Shown here: positions 34,269 through 43,302 of the stretch, one piece after another
Position numbering within the stretch: the first letter of the stretch is position 1
Layout of the letters: every line of letters begins with the position of its first letter
Source: RECM01 sp047921215
GTDB taxonomy: Bacteria > Bacteroidota > Rhodothermia > Balneolales > Cyclonatronaceae
DNA: 64,000 nt
Direction: 5' to 3'
Assembly: GCA_047921215.1 (NCBI GenBank)
Contig: JBLRWO010000014.1
Span: 27,112-91,111, forward strand
Translations under genes and position numbers: made by a program
Notes under the pieces: generated by a model
Databases searched by the model: none
What the model was told of the DNA's origin: nothing
The model's input: the letters and a program-made list of their open reading frames with translations, nothing else

Positions 34269-36281
34269 CTATTTATTATCGTAGAACAGCTGCCTGAAGA
34301 ACAATACGGTCGCGGCCTGGAAGTAATCACGGTTTATCTTCTTTGCGAACCCATGTCCTTCATCCATGGCCAGCAAATACCAGACTTCACCACCGTTGGC
34401 CCGGACCGCCTCTACCACTTGCTCCGACTCGGTGTAGGGAACCCGGGGATCGTTGTAGCCCTGTGCAACGAACAGCGGCGAACTGACCGCCTCCATATTG
34501 GTAAGCGGCGAAATACGGTGCAGAAATTCACGCATTTCCGGATCACGCTCATCGCCGTACTCGGCGCGACGCAGGTCACGGCGGTAGGGCTCTGTGTTTT
34601 CCAGGAAGGTGACAAAATTGCTGATGCCGACCACGCTCACACCACCCACCAGCCGCTCGTCATAATGGGTCAGGGAGGCCAGCACCATATAGCCGCCGTA
34701 CGAACCACCATACACCACGACCCGGTCTGCATCAAGGTCGGGCTGTGTGGCAATCCAGTCCAGTAGTGCGCCGATGTCCTGTACCGATTCCTCCCGCAGG
34801 TAACCGTTGTCCAGCTGCAGGTAAGTCTTTCCATAGCCGCTGGAGCCGCGTACATTCGGACTGATGACCGCTGCACCGAGTTCATTGACCCAGTAGGCGA
34901 ACAGGGAGTTGAAGCCCGGCCGGGATTGCGCCTCCGGTCCTCCGTGAATCTGCACAATGACAGGGTGCGGACCATTTCCATGCGGACGATATACCCAGGC
35001 GGGCACCTCAAGTCCGTCAAAACTGGCGAACTGCACGAGTTCCGGCATTGGGAACCCTGAAGTATCGAGACCCCCGACCTCGCTCTCCGTCCACCGTGTG
35101 AGTGCAGGTTGGCGGGTGTCGAACACGTATACATCACTCGGCGACTGCACCGTGTTGAGGGTCATCGAGAGGTAGTGGCCATCATGGCTGAATGAGCCCC
35201 CACCGATGAGCCCAACAGGGAGTTCAGGCGATGGCAGCGGCTGGTAGTTGCGCCGAAGGTCGATCAGGTGCAGGCGCGACATGCCGCCCTCGTTCACAAT
35301 GAAGGCCATCCGTTCGCGGTCTTTTGGCATGGTGAAACCGTCCACATCCCAAGGAATGTGGGCCGATATTGGCGTACTCGAGCCCGAGGTGAGGTCGAGG
35401 TGGTGAAGTTGTTTGAATTCCGAACCATGGTCGTGAATGACATAGATTCCATTGCCGGTGTGGTCGAAAGCCGCACCTCCGTACCCGATGCGATCCTCAC
35501 TGGGGTTTACCTGGGTCATTTCACCGGAGGTGATTTCGAGGATGAAGATGCGTGACTCGTTGATGGAGATGTAGTTCATAACCAGCAAGCGTGTGTCGTC
35601 TGGCGACCAGTCCATGGCCGACCAGAAGCCCTGGCCTTCCATCAGTTTGCGGTGCGAAGCGTGGCCGGAAGTCTCATCCCCTATGTAGATGTCGTAGTTG
35701 CGTCCGTCACGGCGGGTGCTGGAGTAGACGAAGCGGTCGCCACGGTTGGACCAACTGGCGCCGGTATGGCGGGATCGCCCACCGTCTGTCAGCAGCCGGC
35801 TTTCGCCACTGGTGAGGTCAAACCAGTACAACTGGAAGAATTCATTACCGCCGACATCCCTCAACTGGATGAACCCGTTCCTGGTGGAGTCGGGGGAGAC
35901 CGAAGCGTTGCCGGCAGGCTCATTAAAAAAGGTAAGCTGGCTTCGCGCGCCCATCGGTTGTTGGACACGGTGAATCTGGTTGGTGTCCCCGAAACGGGTG
36001 CTGATCAGGATGCTGCCGTCATGAAGCCATCCCGCGAAACCCGCACTCCGGGTGTTCTGGTATTGGTCCAGTCGCTCCGTGATGGCCGCCGGGATCTCGG
36101 GCATATTTTCGAGGACCAGGTTGCCGAGCTCCACGCGCTCAACCTGCGCCGCGAGTGGGGCGGCCATGAAAATGATAAGGAGGAGGCTTAAGAGATGGCG
36201 TGCGTGGATGGCGGATTTACTTGTCGGAAGCATTGAAACTGTTGTGGCCGCCACTGCTGCCGTTATTTTAATCCATTTCAT
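34269..36281 (-). CDS. S9-family serine peptidase (prolyl oligopeptidase type)
   Basis: 670 residues. A long, double-hydrophobic N-terminus (signal region ending near PLAAQ, about residue 46) precedes a beta-propeller domain (WD40-like PD40 repeats, e.g. ASVSPDSTRNGFIQL, WSPDDTRLLVM). The alpha/beta hydrolase domain has the nucleophile in VYGGSYGGYMV, the acid in AQGYNDPRVP and the histidine in MDEGHGF. Probably exported and degrading proline-containing or acylated peptides. The ATG at 36281 has AAGGA seven bases upstream (36289-36293) and is preferred over 36317. The gene looks more GC-rich than its neighbours, a hint of separate origin. Confidence 0.85.
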   Translation of the reverse strand: MKWIKITAAVAATTVSMLPTSKSAIHARHLLSLLLIIFMAAPLAAQVERVELGNLVLENMPEIPAAITERLDQYQNTRSAGFAGWLHDGSILISTRFGDTNQIHRVQQPMGARSQLTFFNEPAGNASVSPDSTRNGFIQLRDVGGNEFFQLYWFDLTSGESRLLTDGGRSRHTGASWSNRGDRFVYSSTRRDGRNYDIYIGDETSGHASHRKLMEGQGFWSAMDWSPDDTRLLVMNYISINESRIFILEITSGEMTQVNPSEDRIGYGGAAFDHTGNGIYVIHDHGSEFKQLHHLDLTSGSSTPISAHIPWDVDGFTMPKDRERMAFIVNEGGMSRLHLIDLRRNYQPLPSPELPVGLIGGGSFSHDGHYLSMTLNTVQSPSDVYVFDTRQPALTRWTESEVGGLDTSGFPMPELVQFASFDGLEVPAWVYRPHGNGPHPVIVQIHGGPEAQSRPGFNSLFAYWVNELGAAVISPNVRGSSGYGKTYLQLDNGYLREESVQDIGALLDWIATQPDLDADRVVVYGGSYGGYMVLASLTHYDERLVGGVSVVGISNFVTFLENTEPYRRDLRRAEYGDERDPEMREFLHRISPLTNMEAVSSPLFVAQGYNDPRVPYTESEQVVEAVRANGGEVWYLLAMDEGHGFAKKINRDYFQAATVLFFRQLFYDNK

Positions 36282-36455
36282 GTCATGGTCCTTTTTTTTA
36301 GTTCTGCAATTTTTCAATTTCAGTGGGTTGCTTCAGAGATGAGATTAACAAGAGAGTAATCGCAACCTCTAATTTAATGTAAATACAACTATTTGAGAGG
36401 GTAGTGATGCAGCATACATTCCTGGTTGTTCCCGGGAGACGCAGCAAAAACGATT

Positions 36456-36923
36456 TCAGCATGGGGAATCCACGATCAGACGATCCATTTCGGTCATGAA
36501 CTCTAAAGAATAGAGTGTTCTTACAGCACACCAATACTCTCTGCCGGGTGGTGTACTGGCGAAGAACGCCTGCCATGCATCACGCTGCTTTTCGAATTCT
36601 GCCCTGTCGTAAAGGCCCAGACGATATTGGTAGTGAACATTCTCCCAATAGCGAAACAGCGCATTGGTCCGAAGCTGAAACTGAAACAGATCAGGCCCGT
36701 TCAGGTCTTCACCTGTCTGCGCCCGGTACAACACATCGCTCAGCTGGCGGTTGTTTGCGGGCACATTGAGCATTTCCACAATACCCATAGACAGATCGTG
36801 ACGAATCTGCGCCCGCATCATCAGGCGGTTCTGGCTTAGTTCCACAAGAACCAGAACAAGGCCAACCAGAATGGCAAGATTGGCGCTAATCGTTATCCAT
36901 CGGGTCACGCGGTCAGTATCCAC
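36456..36923 (-). CDS. Single-pass membrane protein of unknown family
   Basis: 155 residues. One membrane segment (about residues 10-28, ISANLAILVGLVLVLVEL) is followed by a helical, tryptophan- and arginine-rich domain (NALFRYWENVHYQYRLGLYDRAEFEKQRDAWQAFFAS). Similar proteins of about 150 residues are frequent in marine Gammaproteobacteria, always without known function; that resemblance is from memory. It lies upstream of the S9 peptidase on the same strand, 138 bp from the longer reading frame, and has similarly GC-rich codons, so both may have arrived together. Confidence 0.65.
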   Translation of the reverse strand: MDTDRVTRWITISANLAILVGLVLVLVELSQNRLMMRAQIRHDLSMGIVEMLNVPANNRQLSDVLYRAQTGEDLNGPDLFQFQLRTNALFRYWENVHYQYRLGLYDRAEFEKQRDAWQAFFASTPPGREYWCAVRTLYSLEFMTEMDRLIVDSPC

Positions 36924-37136
36924 GGAACACCCCTCTCAACGTATCATGTTTCAGGATCATCCCGCAGCCTGAAGTTTGCTGCTCATCGGCAATTGCCACA
37001 TCGTCACAGGTTGACTTTTGTTTTACATTTCCACTTAAGGCCAATAAAAACATACTTATTAAAGCTGATACGGTTTTTTTATGATATAAAATATCAATTT
37101 TATATGTGTTTACGTGCAAATATATATCTGCCTCAT

Positions 37137-37898
37137 TTAAACCGTAAGTGAAAATCCTCCATCGGGCGTAATGGTGGTGCCCGTAATATAGCTTGCCTCA
37201 TCAGAGCACAAAAAAGCGATGGTTTGGGCAATTTCTTCTGAACGGCCCGAACGCCTGAGGTGGACACTGGGAATAGCATACTGATCATATACCGCGTCAC
37301 CCACAATGCCCCGTAACCGACGGTGCATAGGCGTATCGATGATACCGGGACAGACCAGGTTCACCCGGATGCCCTCTGGTGCCAGTTCAGCGGAAACACT
37401 GCTTGTTAACCCGATTAGGGCATGCTTTGAGCTTACATAGGCCGCGCCTGTGGGAAACCCGAGAAAGGAATTGACGGAACCAATATTGACTATTGCCCCG
37501 CCCTGTTTGGCTGCAAGCATTGCCCTGGCCTGGTGTTTCATACAGAGAAAGACCCCTTTCAGATTAATATCGTGAACCCGGTCCCACTCTTCTTCCGGTA
37601 AATCCACAATGGGCGAAAAAGCTCCCTCAATTGCTGCATTGTTTACCGCATAGTCCAGCCGCCCATATTCTTTGAGCACGTGGGCTGTCATTTGCTCCAC
37701 ATCACCTGAACTGGACATATCTGCAACGATGGCACTTGCTTTTCCTCCCCGGTTCTGAATTTCTGCCACCAATTCTTCCAGTTCAGCACCACGCCTGGCC
37801 GCAACGACCACACTGGCACCTTTTGCTGAAAATAATTCGGCGGTTGCCCTTCCTATTCCACTGCTCGCTCCCGTGATTAATGCGACTTTATTTTCCAT
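37137..37898 (-). CDS. Short-chain dehydrogenase/reductase
   Basis: 253 residues, classical SDR: TGASSGIG near residues 9-16, NNAAIEG, catalytic serine in IGSVNSF, Y-x3-K in YVSSKHA and the C-terminal IAFLCSDEASYITGTTITPDGGFS. This length and ending are those of NAD(P)-dependent 3-oxoacyl/glucose dehydrogenase-like enzymes; the substrate is open. The AT-rich 210 bp downstream show no gene. Confidence 0.85.
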   Translation of the reverse strand: MENKVALITGASSGIGRATAELFSAKGASVVVAARRGAELEELVAEIQNRGGKASAIVADMSSSGDVEQMTAHVLKEYGRLDYAVNNAAIEGAFSPIVDLPEEEWDRVHDINLKGVFLCMKHQARAMLAAKQGGAIVNIGSVNSFLGFPTGAAYVSSKHALIGLTSSVSAELAPEGIRVNLVCPGIIDTPMHRRLRGIVGDAVYDQYAIPSVHLRRSGRSEEIAQTIAFLCSDEASYITGTTITPDGGFSLTV

Positions 37899-38025
37899 GA
37901 TGTATCTATTCTGGGCATATATAATGTGATTGATGATGTTTTACCTTGAGTTTATTGTGGGCTTAATGTGATTTTTAAATATGGAAGTCGCTATTTTTTA
38001 ATCGGATACAACGGAATGACAGGTA

Positions 38026-38427
38026 TCATTCATGCATCACATGCACTTCCAATTCGATTTCGATCAGAAATTCAGGCAGGGCAAGGCCTTTGACCTCCAG
38101 CCATGATCCGGTTGGAAACTGTTTGGTGTAGATGGAGCTGCGGTAACCGGCATGTTCCAGAAAAGCCGGCATATCTGTGGTAAACACATTCTCCACTACC
38201 ACATCATCGAATGTGCAGTCATAGTGCTTCAACACCTTGTCCAGATCGGCATAGCAATTCTTCATTTGCTGCAGTAAATCGCCTGCCGCGGTGGGCGCGC
38301 CTTGATCATCCATGCTTACGGCACCGGATACTTTGATACTGTTTCCAATTTTTACGGCATGACTATATCCGTACGCTTTTTCGATTTCAGGTCTGAGGCT
38401 GAAGTACCGGGGCTTTTCTGTGTGCAT
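38026..38427 (-). CDS. RidA-family protein (reactive enamine/imine deaminase type)
   Basis: 133 residues. Seen: YGYSHAVKIGNSIKVSGAVSMDDQGAPTAAGDLLQQMKNCYADLDKVLKHY, NVFTTDM and the closing LPEFLIEIELEVHVM. The catalytic arginine of archetypal RidA is not evident at the usual site before the last strand, so it may belong to an Rid4-7-like subgroup. It is 127 bp upstream of the SDR gene on the same strand and could share a transcript with it. Confidence 0.8.
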   Translation of the reverse strand: MHTEKPRYFSLRPEIEKAYGYSHAVKIGNSIKVSGAVSMDDQGAPTAAGDLLQQMKNCYADLDKVLKHYDCTFDDVVVENVFTTDMPAFLEHAGYRSSIYTKQFPTGSWLEVKGLALPEFLIEIELEVHVMHE

Positions 38428-38785
38428 ACTATTTTATCAGGTGATTATTAATCTCTTCCAAAATGTAGTTACTACCTTACTGAAAGCGTTAGGACAAACT
38501 GCGCTGATGTTTGGACAATTTGCGCATGATTCATAATCCGGCTTGGAAGCGGAGGGATCGAAAACATACAGGGGTATGGATTTAGAACTGCTTTCGCATA
38601 GTTAATCGGCCGGATGCGCCGATAGTCCAAGCATTTGCGCAAAAAGTGCAAGATTCTCAATCAGTTAAAGCGTATGTTCTTCACGGAAACATGATACATC
38701 CCCGTATAACCAATCAATCTTTAATGATGCTGGCTTCTCAGTTAACTGACTTTGCAACTGCATCAATCCAACAATGTGCACTGCT
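38428..38785. other. Divergent intergenic region between RidA and the serine hydrolase
   Basis: About 350 bp, no gene. It holds two copies of ATTTGCGCA (38518-38526 and 38633-38641), the second within the palindrome TTTGCGCAAA, plus a related AACTGCGCT at 38498. They may be binding sites for a shared regulator; nothing further is seen. Confidence 0.35.
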
Positions 38786-40219
38786 ATGAAACCAACAATG
38801 ATAACGTTGCTGCTTGCAATTTTACCCCTTACACTTCTTGCCCAGGATGATCAGAAAAATTATTCGGAAGCATTTACTATTATTGAAGTCTGGCTGGATG
38901 CCCAGCGTGATTTTGATATGCTTCCCGGCATTTCCGCATCTGTAACTGAAGGCCAGGAACTGATCTGGTCGGGTGCATTTGGATATGCAGATGTTGAGAA
39001 TGAAATCGAAACAACGCCGGCTACCCTTGGAAGCGTCTGTTCAATCTCCAAGCTTTTTACCTCTGTAGCTGTAATGAAGCTGTATGATGAGGGTAAACTC
39101 CGGTTGGATGACCGGATAGAAGACCTGCTGCCCTGGTACAACCTTGAGCAGCGCTATAACGGTAGCAGACCAATCACGGTCCGGACCCTGCTCACACATT
39201 CGGCCGGGTTGCCCAGAGAGGCTGATTTTCCGTACTGGACAGGCCCCGATTATCCATTTCCATCAATAGAAATGATTATTGAAAAGCTTGATAATCAGCA
39301 GACTCTGTATCCTGCATCAACCAATTTTCAATACAGCAACCTGGGGATGACCCTGCTGGGCGAGATTGTTGCTGAAGTATCAGGTGTGGCATATGATGAG
39401 TACGTGCAGAAAAACATACTGGATGTACTTGAATTAAACGATACCCGAACTCTTCTTCCCGAAGCACTTTACGGTAATGAGCTTGCAACAGGTTACGGCG
39501 TTTTACTGCGGGACGGAACGCGTAACAAAGTAAACTTCTTTCAGGCAGAGGGCGTAATGGCGGCTGCCGGCTTTTCATCCAATGTGATCGATCTTGGTGC
39601 ATTTGCATCCTGGCAGCTGCGCCTTTTAGACTCGGACACTACCGAAATCCTGAAGCCATCAACCCTTCGCTATATGCAGAATGTGCATTTTACGGATCCC
39701 GACTGGGAAACGACCTGGGGTCTCGGCTTTGTCGTATCCAAAGGACCGGACGGTTCAAAATGGGTGAGCCATGGTGGCTATTGTCCGGGGTACCAGTCAC
39801 TGTGGACCCTCAATCCGAAGTCTGAACGGGCGTATTCTGTTATTATCAATTCAAACGGTGTAAACCCTGGAAAATACTCGACTGGAATACACGAAATTCT
39901 GGCTAAAGTGACTCCAAAATCCGCCACTTCGGAGGCTGTGAGAGACAGCCTGAACCTGTCTGATTATACCGGATATTATCAGATGAATGATGGTGAATCC
40001 TATATATCCAGCTGGGAGGGTAAACTTGTGAGCATCGGGCTGCCCAATCAATCTCCCGCCGATAACATGACGATGTTCAGACATCTCGACGGAGACACCT
40101 TTGTGAGGATACGAAAAGATGACGCGGACGGGGAAACCATAGAGTTTGAACGTAATGAAAACGGCGACGTGATCCGGTATAAGAGGCATCAGATCTATAC
40201 TACAAAAACCATTAAATAG
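38786..40219 (+). CDS. Exported serine hydrolase (beta-lactamase class C-like)
   Basis: 477 residues. Signal peptide MKPTMITLLLAILPLTLLAQ, then a class C beta-lactamase/DD-peptidase fold: nucleophile in CSISKLF (S-x-x-K), Y-S-N in FQYSNLGMTLL, and the HGG triad in WVSHGGYCPG. The last 100 residues form an extra lipocalin-like domain (YTGYYQMNDGESYISSWEGKLVSIG) seen in many esterase/peptidase members. Hydrolysis of a peptide, amide or ester in the periplasm is expected. The ATG at 38786 places the signal peptide at the terminus; 38774 is an alternative. An APC permease follows on the same strand. Confidence 0.85.
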   Translation: MKPTMITLLLAILPLTLLAQDDQKNYSEAFTIIEVWLDAQRDFDMLPGISASVTEGQELIWSGAFGYADVENEIETTPATLGSVCSISKLFTSVAVMKLYDEGKLRLDDRIEDLLPWYNLEQRYNGSRPITVRTLLTHSAGLPREADFPYWTGPDYPFPSIEMIIEKLDNQQTLYPASTNFQYSNLGMTLLGEIVAEVSGVAYDEYVQKNILDVLELNDTRTLLPEALYGNELATGYGVLLRDGTRNKVNFFQAEGVMAAAGFSSNVIDLGAFASWQLRLLDSDTTEILKPSTLRYMQNVHFTDPDWETTWGLGFVVSKGPDGSKWVSHGGYCPGYQSLWTLNPKSERAYSVIINSNGVNPGKYSTGIHEILAKVTPKSATSEAVRDSLNLSDYTGYYQMNDGESYISSWEGKLVSIGLPNQSPADNMTMFRHLDGDTFVRIRKDDADGETIEFERNENGDVIRYKRHQIYTTKTIK

Positions 40220-40239
40220 AATGCCCCACCCCGTCATGG

Positions 40240-40370
40240 TGATCGCAGTCCTGAGCGCAAGCCGGCGCAAAGCGACGGCTGAAGTCGAAAGGCGAAGTCG
40301 TCGCTGACACCCTTCGGCTCCGCTCCACTGCGCTCATACCACGCTCCTCCTTGCGCTCTGGGTGACGTTT
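40240..40370. repeat. REP-like intergenic element
   Basis: The 170 bp between the serine hydrolase and the permease contain CTGAGCGCAAGCC at the left and CTTCGGCTCCGCTC (40312-40325) at the right, with internal inverted parts (GACGGCTGAAGTCG, GGCGAAGTCGTCGC). The CTTCG[A/G]CTCCGCTC motif recurs on the other strand at 753-766, inside the kinase insert of the first gene. Confidence 0.6.
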
Positions 40371-40392
40371 TTATCCATAAAAAACTGAATAA

Positions 40393-41754
40393 TTGAAACC
40401 ATCCGCCAACAATGCCACTCTCAGTTCCGATGGCCTCAAACGCACCGTTGGTGTGTGGGGGCTTAGTGCCAATATTGTGAATCTCACAGTTGGGGGAGGT
40501 ATTTTTATACTGCCGGCCATTGTGGCCGCCGGACTGGGCTCCGCGAGTATTGCGGCTTACCTGTTCTGCGGTTTTCTGATTGCCCTGGTTATGCTCTGCT
40601 TTACGGAAGTCGGCAGCAAGGTAACCGATTCTGGCGGTGCATACACCTACATCGAATCGGCATTTGGCAGATATGCCGGATTTCTGGCGGCGAACCTCTT
40701 TATCGTATCGGCATTAACAGCCGGTGCCGCGATCGCCAATGCCATTTTCGAAATTCTGGTCTCGTTTATACCGTTATTGGGTTCGGGCTGGGCACGGATA
40801 AATTTCCTGTTGGTACTCTTTGGTGGACTGGCCTGGATCAATGTTATCGGTATGAAGAGCGGAATGAGGGTGATCGTTTTCAGTACCATGGCCAAGCTCA
40901 TACCCTTGCTGCTGTTGGTTTTGATTGGATGGAAGGATGTAACCGGCAGTAATCTGATCTGGGAATCACTTCCTTCAGTTAAAAGTGTCGGTGAAATGTC
41001 ACTCATCCTTTTTTTCGCTTTTTTTGGAGCTGAAACAGCTCTTTCAATTGGCGGTGAAGTGAAAAATCCAAAAAAAACCATTCCAAAAGCTATTTTTATC
41101 GGTGTAAGCGGCATTTTAATACTCTACATGCTCATACAGACGGTCTCGCTGGGAGTGATGGGAGATTCACTGGCAGATTTCCAGGCAAATCCTTTGGCTG
41201 AAGTTGGAAGCCGGATTTTCGGTCCGGCCGGGCTCACATTTATAACTCTGGGTGCTGCGGTTTCCATGATCGGCTTAGTGAGCGGAATAATCACGAACCT
41301 GCCGCGGGTCATTTTTGCCGGTGCAAGAGATGGGGTTATCCCGCCGGCGATCCTTGCACGGGTCCATCCGAAGTACATCACGCCCCATATTGCCATTATC
41401 CTCTACTCATCGGTCTCTTTTTTGCTGGCATCTGTGGGCGAAATCAAAGCCCTCATGATTGCATCGAGCGGGGCCATGCTGCTGGTTTATCTGGGAGTAG
41501 CCCTGTCCGTAGTCAGACTGAGACAACTGCAGCCCGTTGACCCCGGTTCATTCACCATTCCAGGCGGATATCTTGTTCCGGCTGCCACATCACTGGTCAT
41601 ACTCTGGTTTTTATCGCATCTCACCGGACCGGAGGCCATCGGCATGGCCATTCTTGTTGCCGTGCTGACGGGTGTGTTTTTCGGTATGCGATGGATACGT
41701 GCACGCGTTGAGGTGCATCCGGAAAAAATTTCAGGCTTCAATCAAATCAAATAA
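40393..41754 (+). CDS. APC-family amino acid permease
   Basis: 453 residues with about 12 membrane segments. The first helix carries the substrate-binding glycine motif (NLTVGGGIFILPAIVAAGLG), followed by AYTYIESAFGRYAGFLAAN and FFAFFGAETALSIGGEVKNPKKTIPKAI, all APC signatures. It starts with TTG at 40393, the only plausible in-frame start near the hydrophobic onset; no strong ribosome site is visible. It lies after the exported serine hydrolase, which could deliver the amino acid or amine to be imported; this link is inferred. Confidence 0.87.
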   Translation: MKPSANNATLSSDGLKRTVGVWGLSANIVNLTVGGGIFILPAIVAAGLGSASIAAYLFCGFLIALVMLCFTEVGSKVTDSGGAYTYIESAFGRYAGFLAANLFIVSALTAGAAIANAIFEILVSFIPLLGSGWARINFLLVLFGGLAWINVIGMKSGMRVIVFSTMAKLIPLLLLVLIGWKDVTGSNLIWESLPSVKSVGEMSLILFFAFFGAETALSIGGEVKNPKKTIPKAIFIGVSGILILYMLIQTVSLGVMGDSLADFQANPLAEVGSRIFGPAGLTFITLGAAVSMIGLVSGIITNLPRVIFAGARDGVIPPAILARVHPKYITPHIAIILYSSVSFLLASVGEIKALMIASSGAMLLVYLGVALSVVRLRQLQPVDPGSFTIPGGYLVPAATSLVILWFLSHLTGPEAIGMAILVAVLTGVFFGMRWIRARVEVHPEKISGFNQIK

Positions 41755-41812
41755 TAGATATATCGGGGTCGGCAATGTAACCGACCGCAACCATCAACCA
41801 CAAAATGACAAA

Positions 41813-42340
41813 ATGAAATTCCCATCCACCAAGGCCTTTAACGGAATAGTTCTGGTGATGGCCGTAATCCTCACAGCCGGTTGTAATCCCCAAAAACCCG
41901 AAACAGACGGGCCCCGCTTTAATCATGTTATGCTGTATGTGAGTAATCTGGATGAGTCGGTTCAGTTCTACCGGAATGCATTCGGGATGCGCATGGATCA
42001 AAAGCTGGACCATTTAATGGTTGAAAATGATACCGGGACGTATGATACCCTGACCGTGAATATGGCCTTTCTAAGATTAAGCGGAAGCCGTTTTGTGCTG
42101 GAACTGTCGCAACGTGCCGTGGCCCGGGATTCCAGTGCCGTGCCACTTCATTTTCAGCATCTCGGCATTGAAGTTGATGATATTGAGTTGGCCATGCAAA
42201 AAGCAGGCGCCGCCGGTGCCGAAACATTACGAACGGTAACCACGGTGAAGGCTGAAGGAATTAAAGCAAAAAACGCGTTTTTTAAGGGGCCAGACGGCGA
42301 GATCATTGAATTGATGGAGATCCTTGAGGGGGCATTTTGA
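41813..42340 (+). CDS. VOC-domain lipoprotein
   Basis: 175 residues. The ATG at 41813 gives a lipoprotein signal (MKFPSTKAFNGIVLVMAVILTAGC, lipobox LTAGC). The mature part is one VOC module: FNHVMLYVSNLDESVQFYRNAFGMRM, HFQHLGIEVDDIELAMQKAGAAG, KNAFFKGPDGEIIELMEIL, with histidine and glutamate at metal positions. Probably anchored in the outer or inner membrane facing the periplasm; reaction unknown. The stop overlaps an NTF2-like fragment downstream. Confidence 0.82.
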   Translation: MKFPSTKAFNGIVLVMAVILTAGCNPQKPETDGPRFNHVMLYVSNLDESVQFYRNAFGMRMDQKLDHLMVENDTGTYDTLTVNMAFLRLSGSRFVLELSQRAVARDSSAVPLHFQHLGIEVDDIELAMQKAGAAGAETLRTVTTVKAEGIKAKNAFFKGPDGEIIELMEILEGAF

Positions 42341-42522
42341 TGTGCCCGAATTTTATGACCGTGGTCTTAAACAGGAATGGTTACATGATGAAATGGCACG
42401 CATATTCAGCCGACGACCCGAATGAAGAATCCCCCTTTTTTCACGGCAACTATGCGGCGCAGTGGATTCATCAATCCGGAGAATGGAAAATTCAATCCCA
42501 ACTTTTTGTAACAATAAACTAA
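42340..42522 (+). pseudogene. C-terminal fragment of a SnoaL/DUF4440 (NTF2-like) protein
   Basis: The last 35 codons encode a typical DUF4440 end (ADDPNEESPFFHGNYAAQWIHQSGEWKIQSQLFVTIN). The part before it shows no matching fold and no signal peptide, and a real member needs about 130 residues, so the 5' two-thirds are missing. The stop TAA overlaps the start of the first DUF6090 gene by one base (TAATG). Confidence 0.7.
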
Positions 42523-43244
42523 TGCTAAAATTCTTCCGCACCACCCGCAAAAAACTGATTGAACAGGATAAAACCCGTACCTATATCCTCTATGCAATCG
42601 GAGAAATCGCTTTAGTCATGATCGGAATATTACTGGCCTTGCAGGTAAATAACTGGAATGAAGAAAGGAAAATAAGTGCCGAGATCGAATCATATAAGTT
42701 GGCTCTTTATTCCGAGCTTCAGTATGACGTTGAGTCAATTAATCAGAAGATTGATGAAATTGAACAAAGAATGGAGGAAGATAATAAATTATTTAAAAGG
42801 GTAACGGCACCATCAGCTACCTTAGATACACTGGTGCAAATCGGTCGCTACGAATACGATATTTGGATCAACCCTATTATAAATTTTAACGATAAGACTC
42901 TGAATAGTCTGGAAAGTTCAGGCCTGCTGCCACGAATGGAAGACAATATTAGAACCGGGATTCTGGATCTAACCAGTCAAAAAGATCTGTACCGGATGCA
43001 ACTGGATACCAATATTGAATACTTCCTTGATGCGCTCAATCATTACCGAAGCAAGTACAGATTGGATAATCCCGACGGTGAATCTCCGGTAAGTAAACAG
43101 CTGTGGGCAGAAGCTACACCGCAGCTATATGCTCTTATGACTTCTGTAATGACGGCGCAAAATGTCACAAACGGCAACTCTTTAGGTTTGCTCAAACGTA
43201 TCAGGGAGAAAACACAGAACCTGATACAAGTTTTAGAACCTTAA
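42522..43244 (+). CDS. DUF6090-family membrane protein 1
   Basis: 240 residues. The family's constant N-terminus is seen: MLKFFRTTRKKLIEQDKTRTYILYAIGEIALVMIGILLALQVNNWNEER, that is a basic cytoplasmic start, one membrane helix (about 25-45) and the WNEE motif. It is followed by a variable, helix-rich extracytoplasmic domain of about 190 residues with many acidic and glutamine residues. Function unknown. It starts on the last base of the NTF2-like fragment. It is the most divergent array member in the helix (IALVMIGILLALQ). Confidence 0.85.
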   Translation: MLKFFRTTRKKLIEQDKTRTYILYAIGEIALVMIGILLALQVNNWNEERKISAEIESYKLALYSELQYDVESINQKIDEIEQRMEEDNKLFKRVTAPSATLDTLVQIGRYEYDIWINPIINFNDKTLNSLESSGLLPRMEDNIRTGILDLTSQKDLYRMQLDTNIEYFLDALNHYRSKYRLDNPDGESPVSKQLWAEATPQLYALMTSVMTAQNVTNGNSLGLLKRIREKTQNLIQVLEP

Positions 43245-43248
43245 CAAG

Positions 43249-43302
43249 ATGCTCCGATACTTCCGCGCCATTTGCAGAAAACTAAACGAAAAATTAATAT
43301 GA
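43249..43302 (+). pseudogene. DUF6090 5'-end stub 1
   Basis: A 17-residue frame, MLRYFRAICRKLNEKLI-stop, five bases after the stop of the preceding DUF6090 gene. Its first 18 bases (ATGCTCCGATACTTCCGC) are identical to the start of the DUF6090 gene at 44989 on the other side of the sulfatase. Its stop overlaps the sulfatase ATG (ATGA at 43299-43302), so it might still act as a leader that couples translation. Confidence 0.8.
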
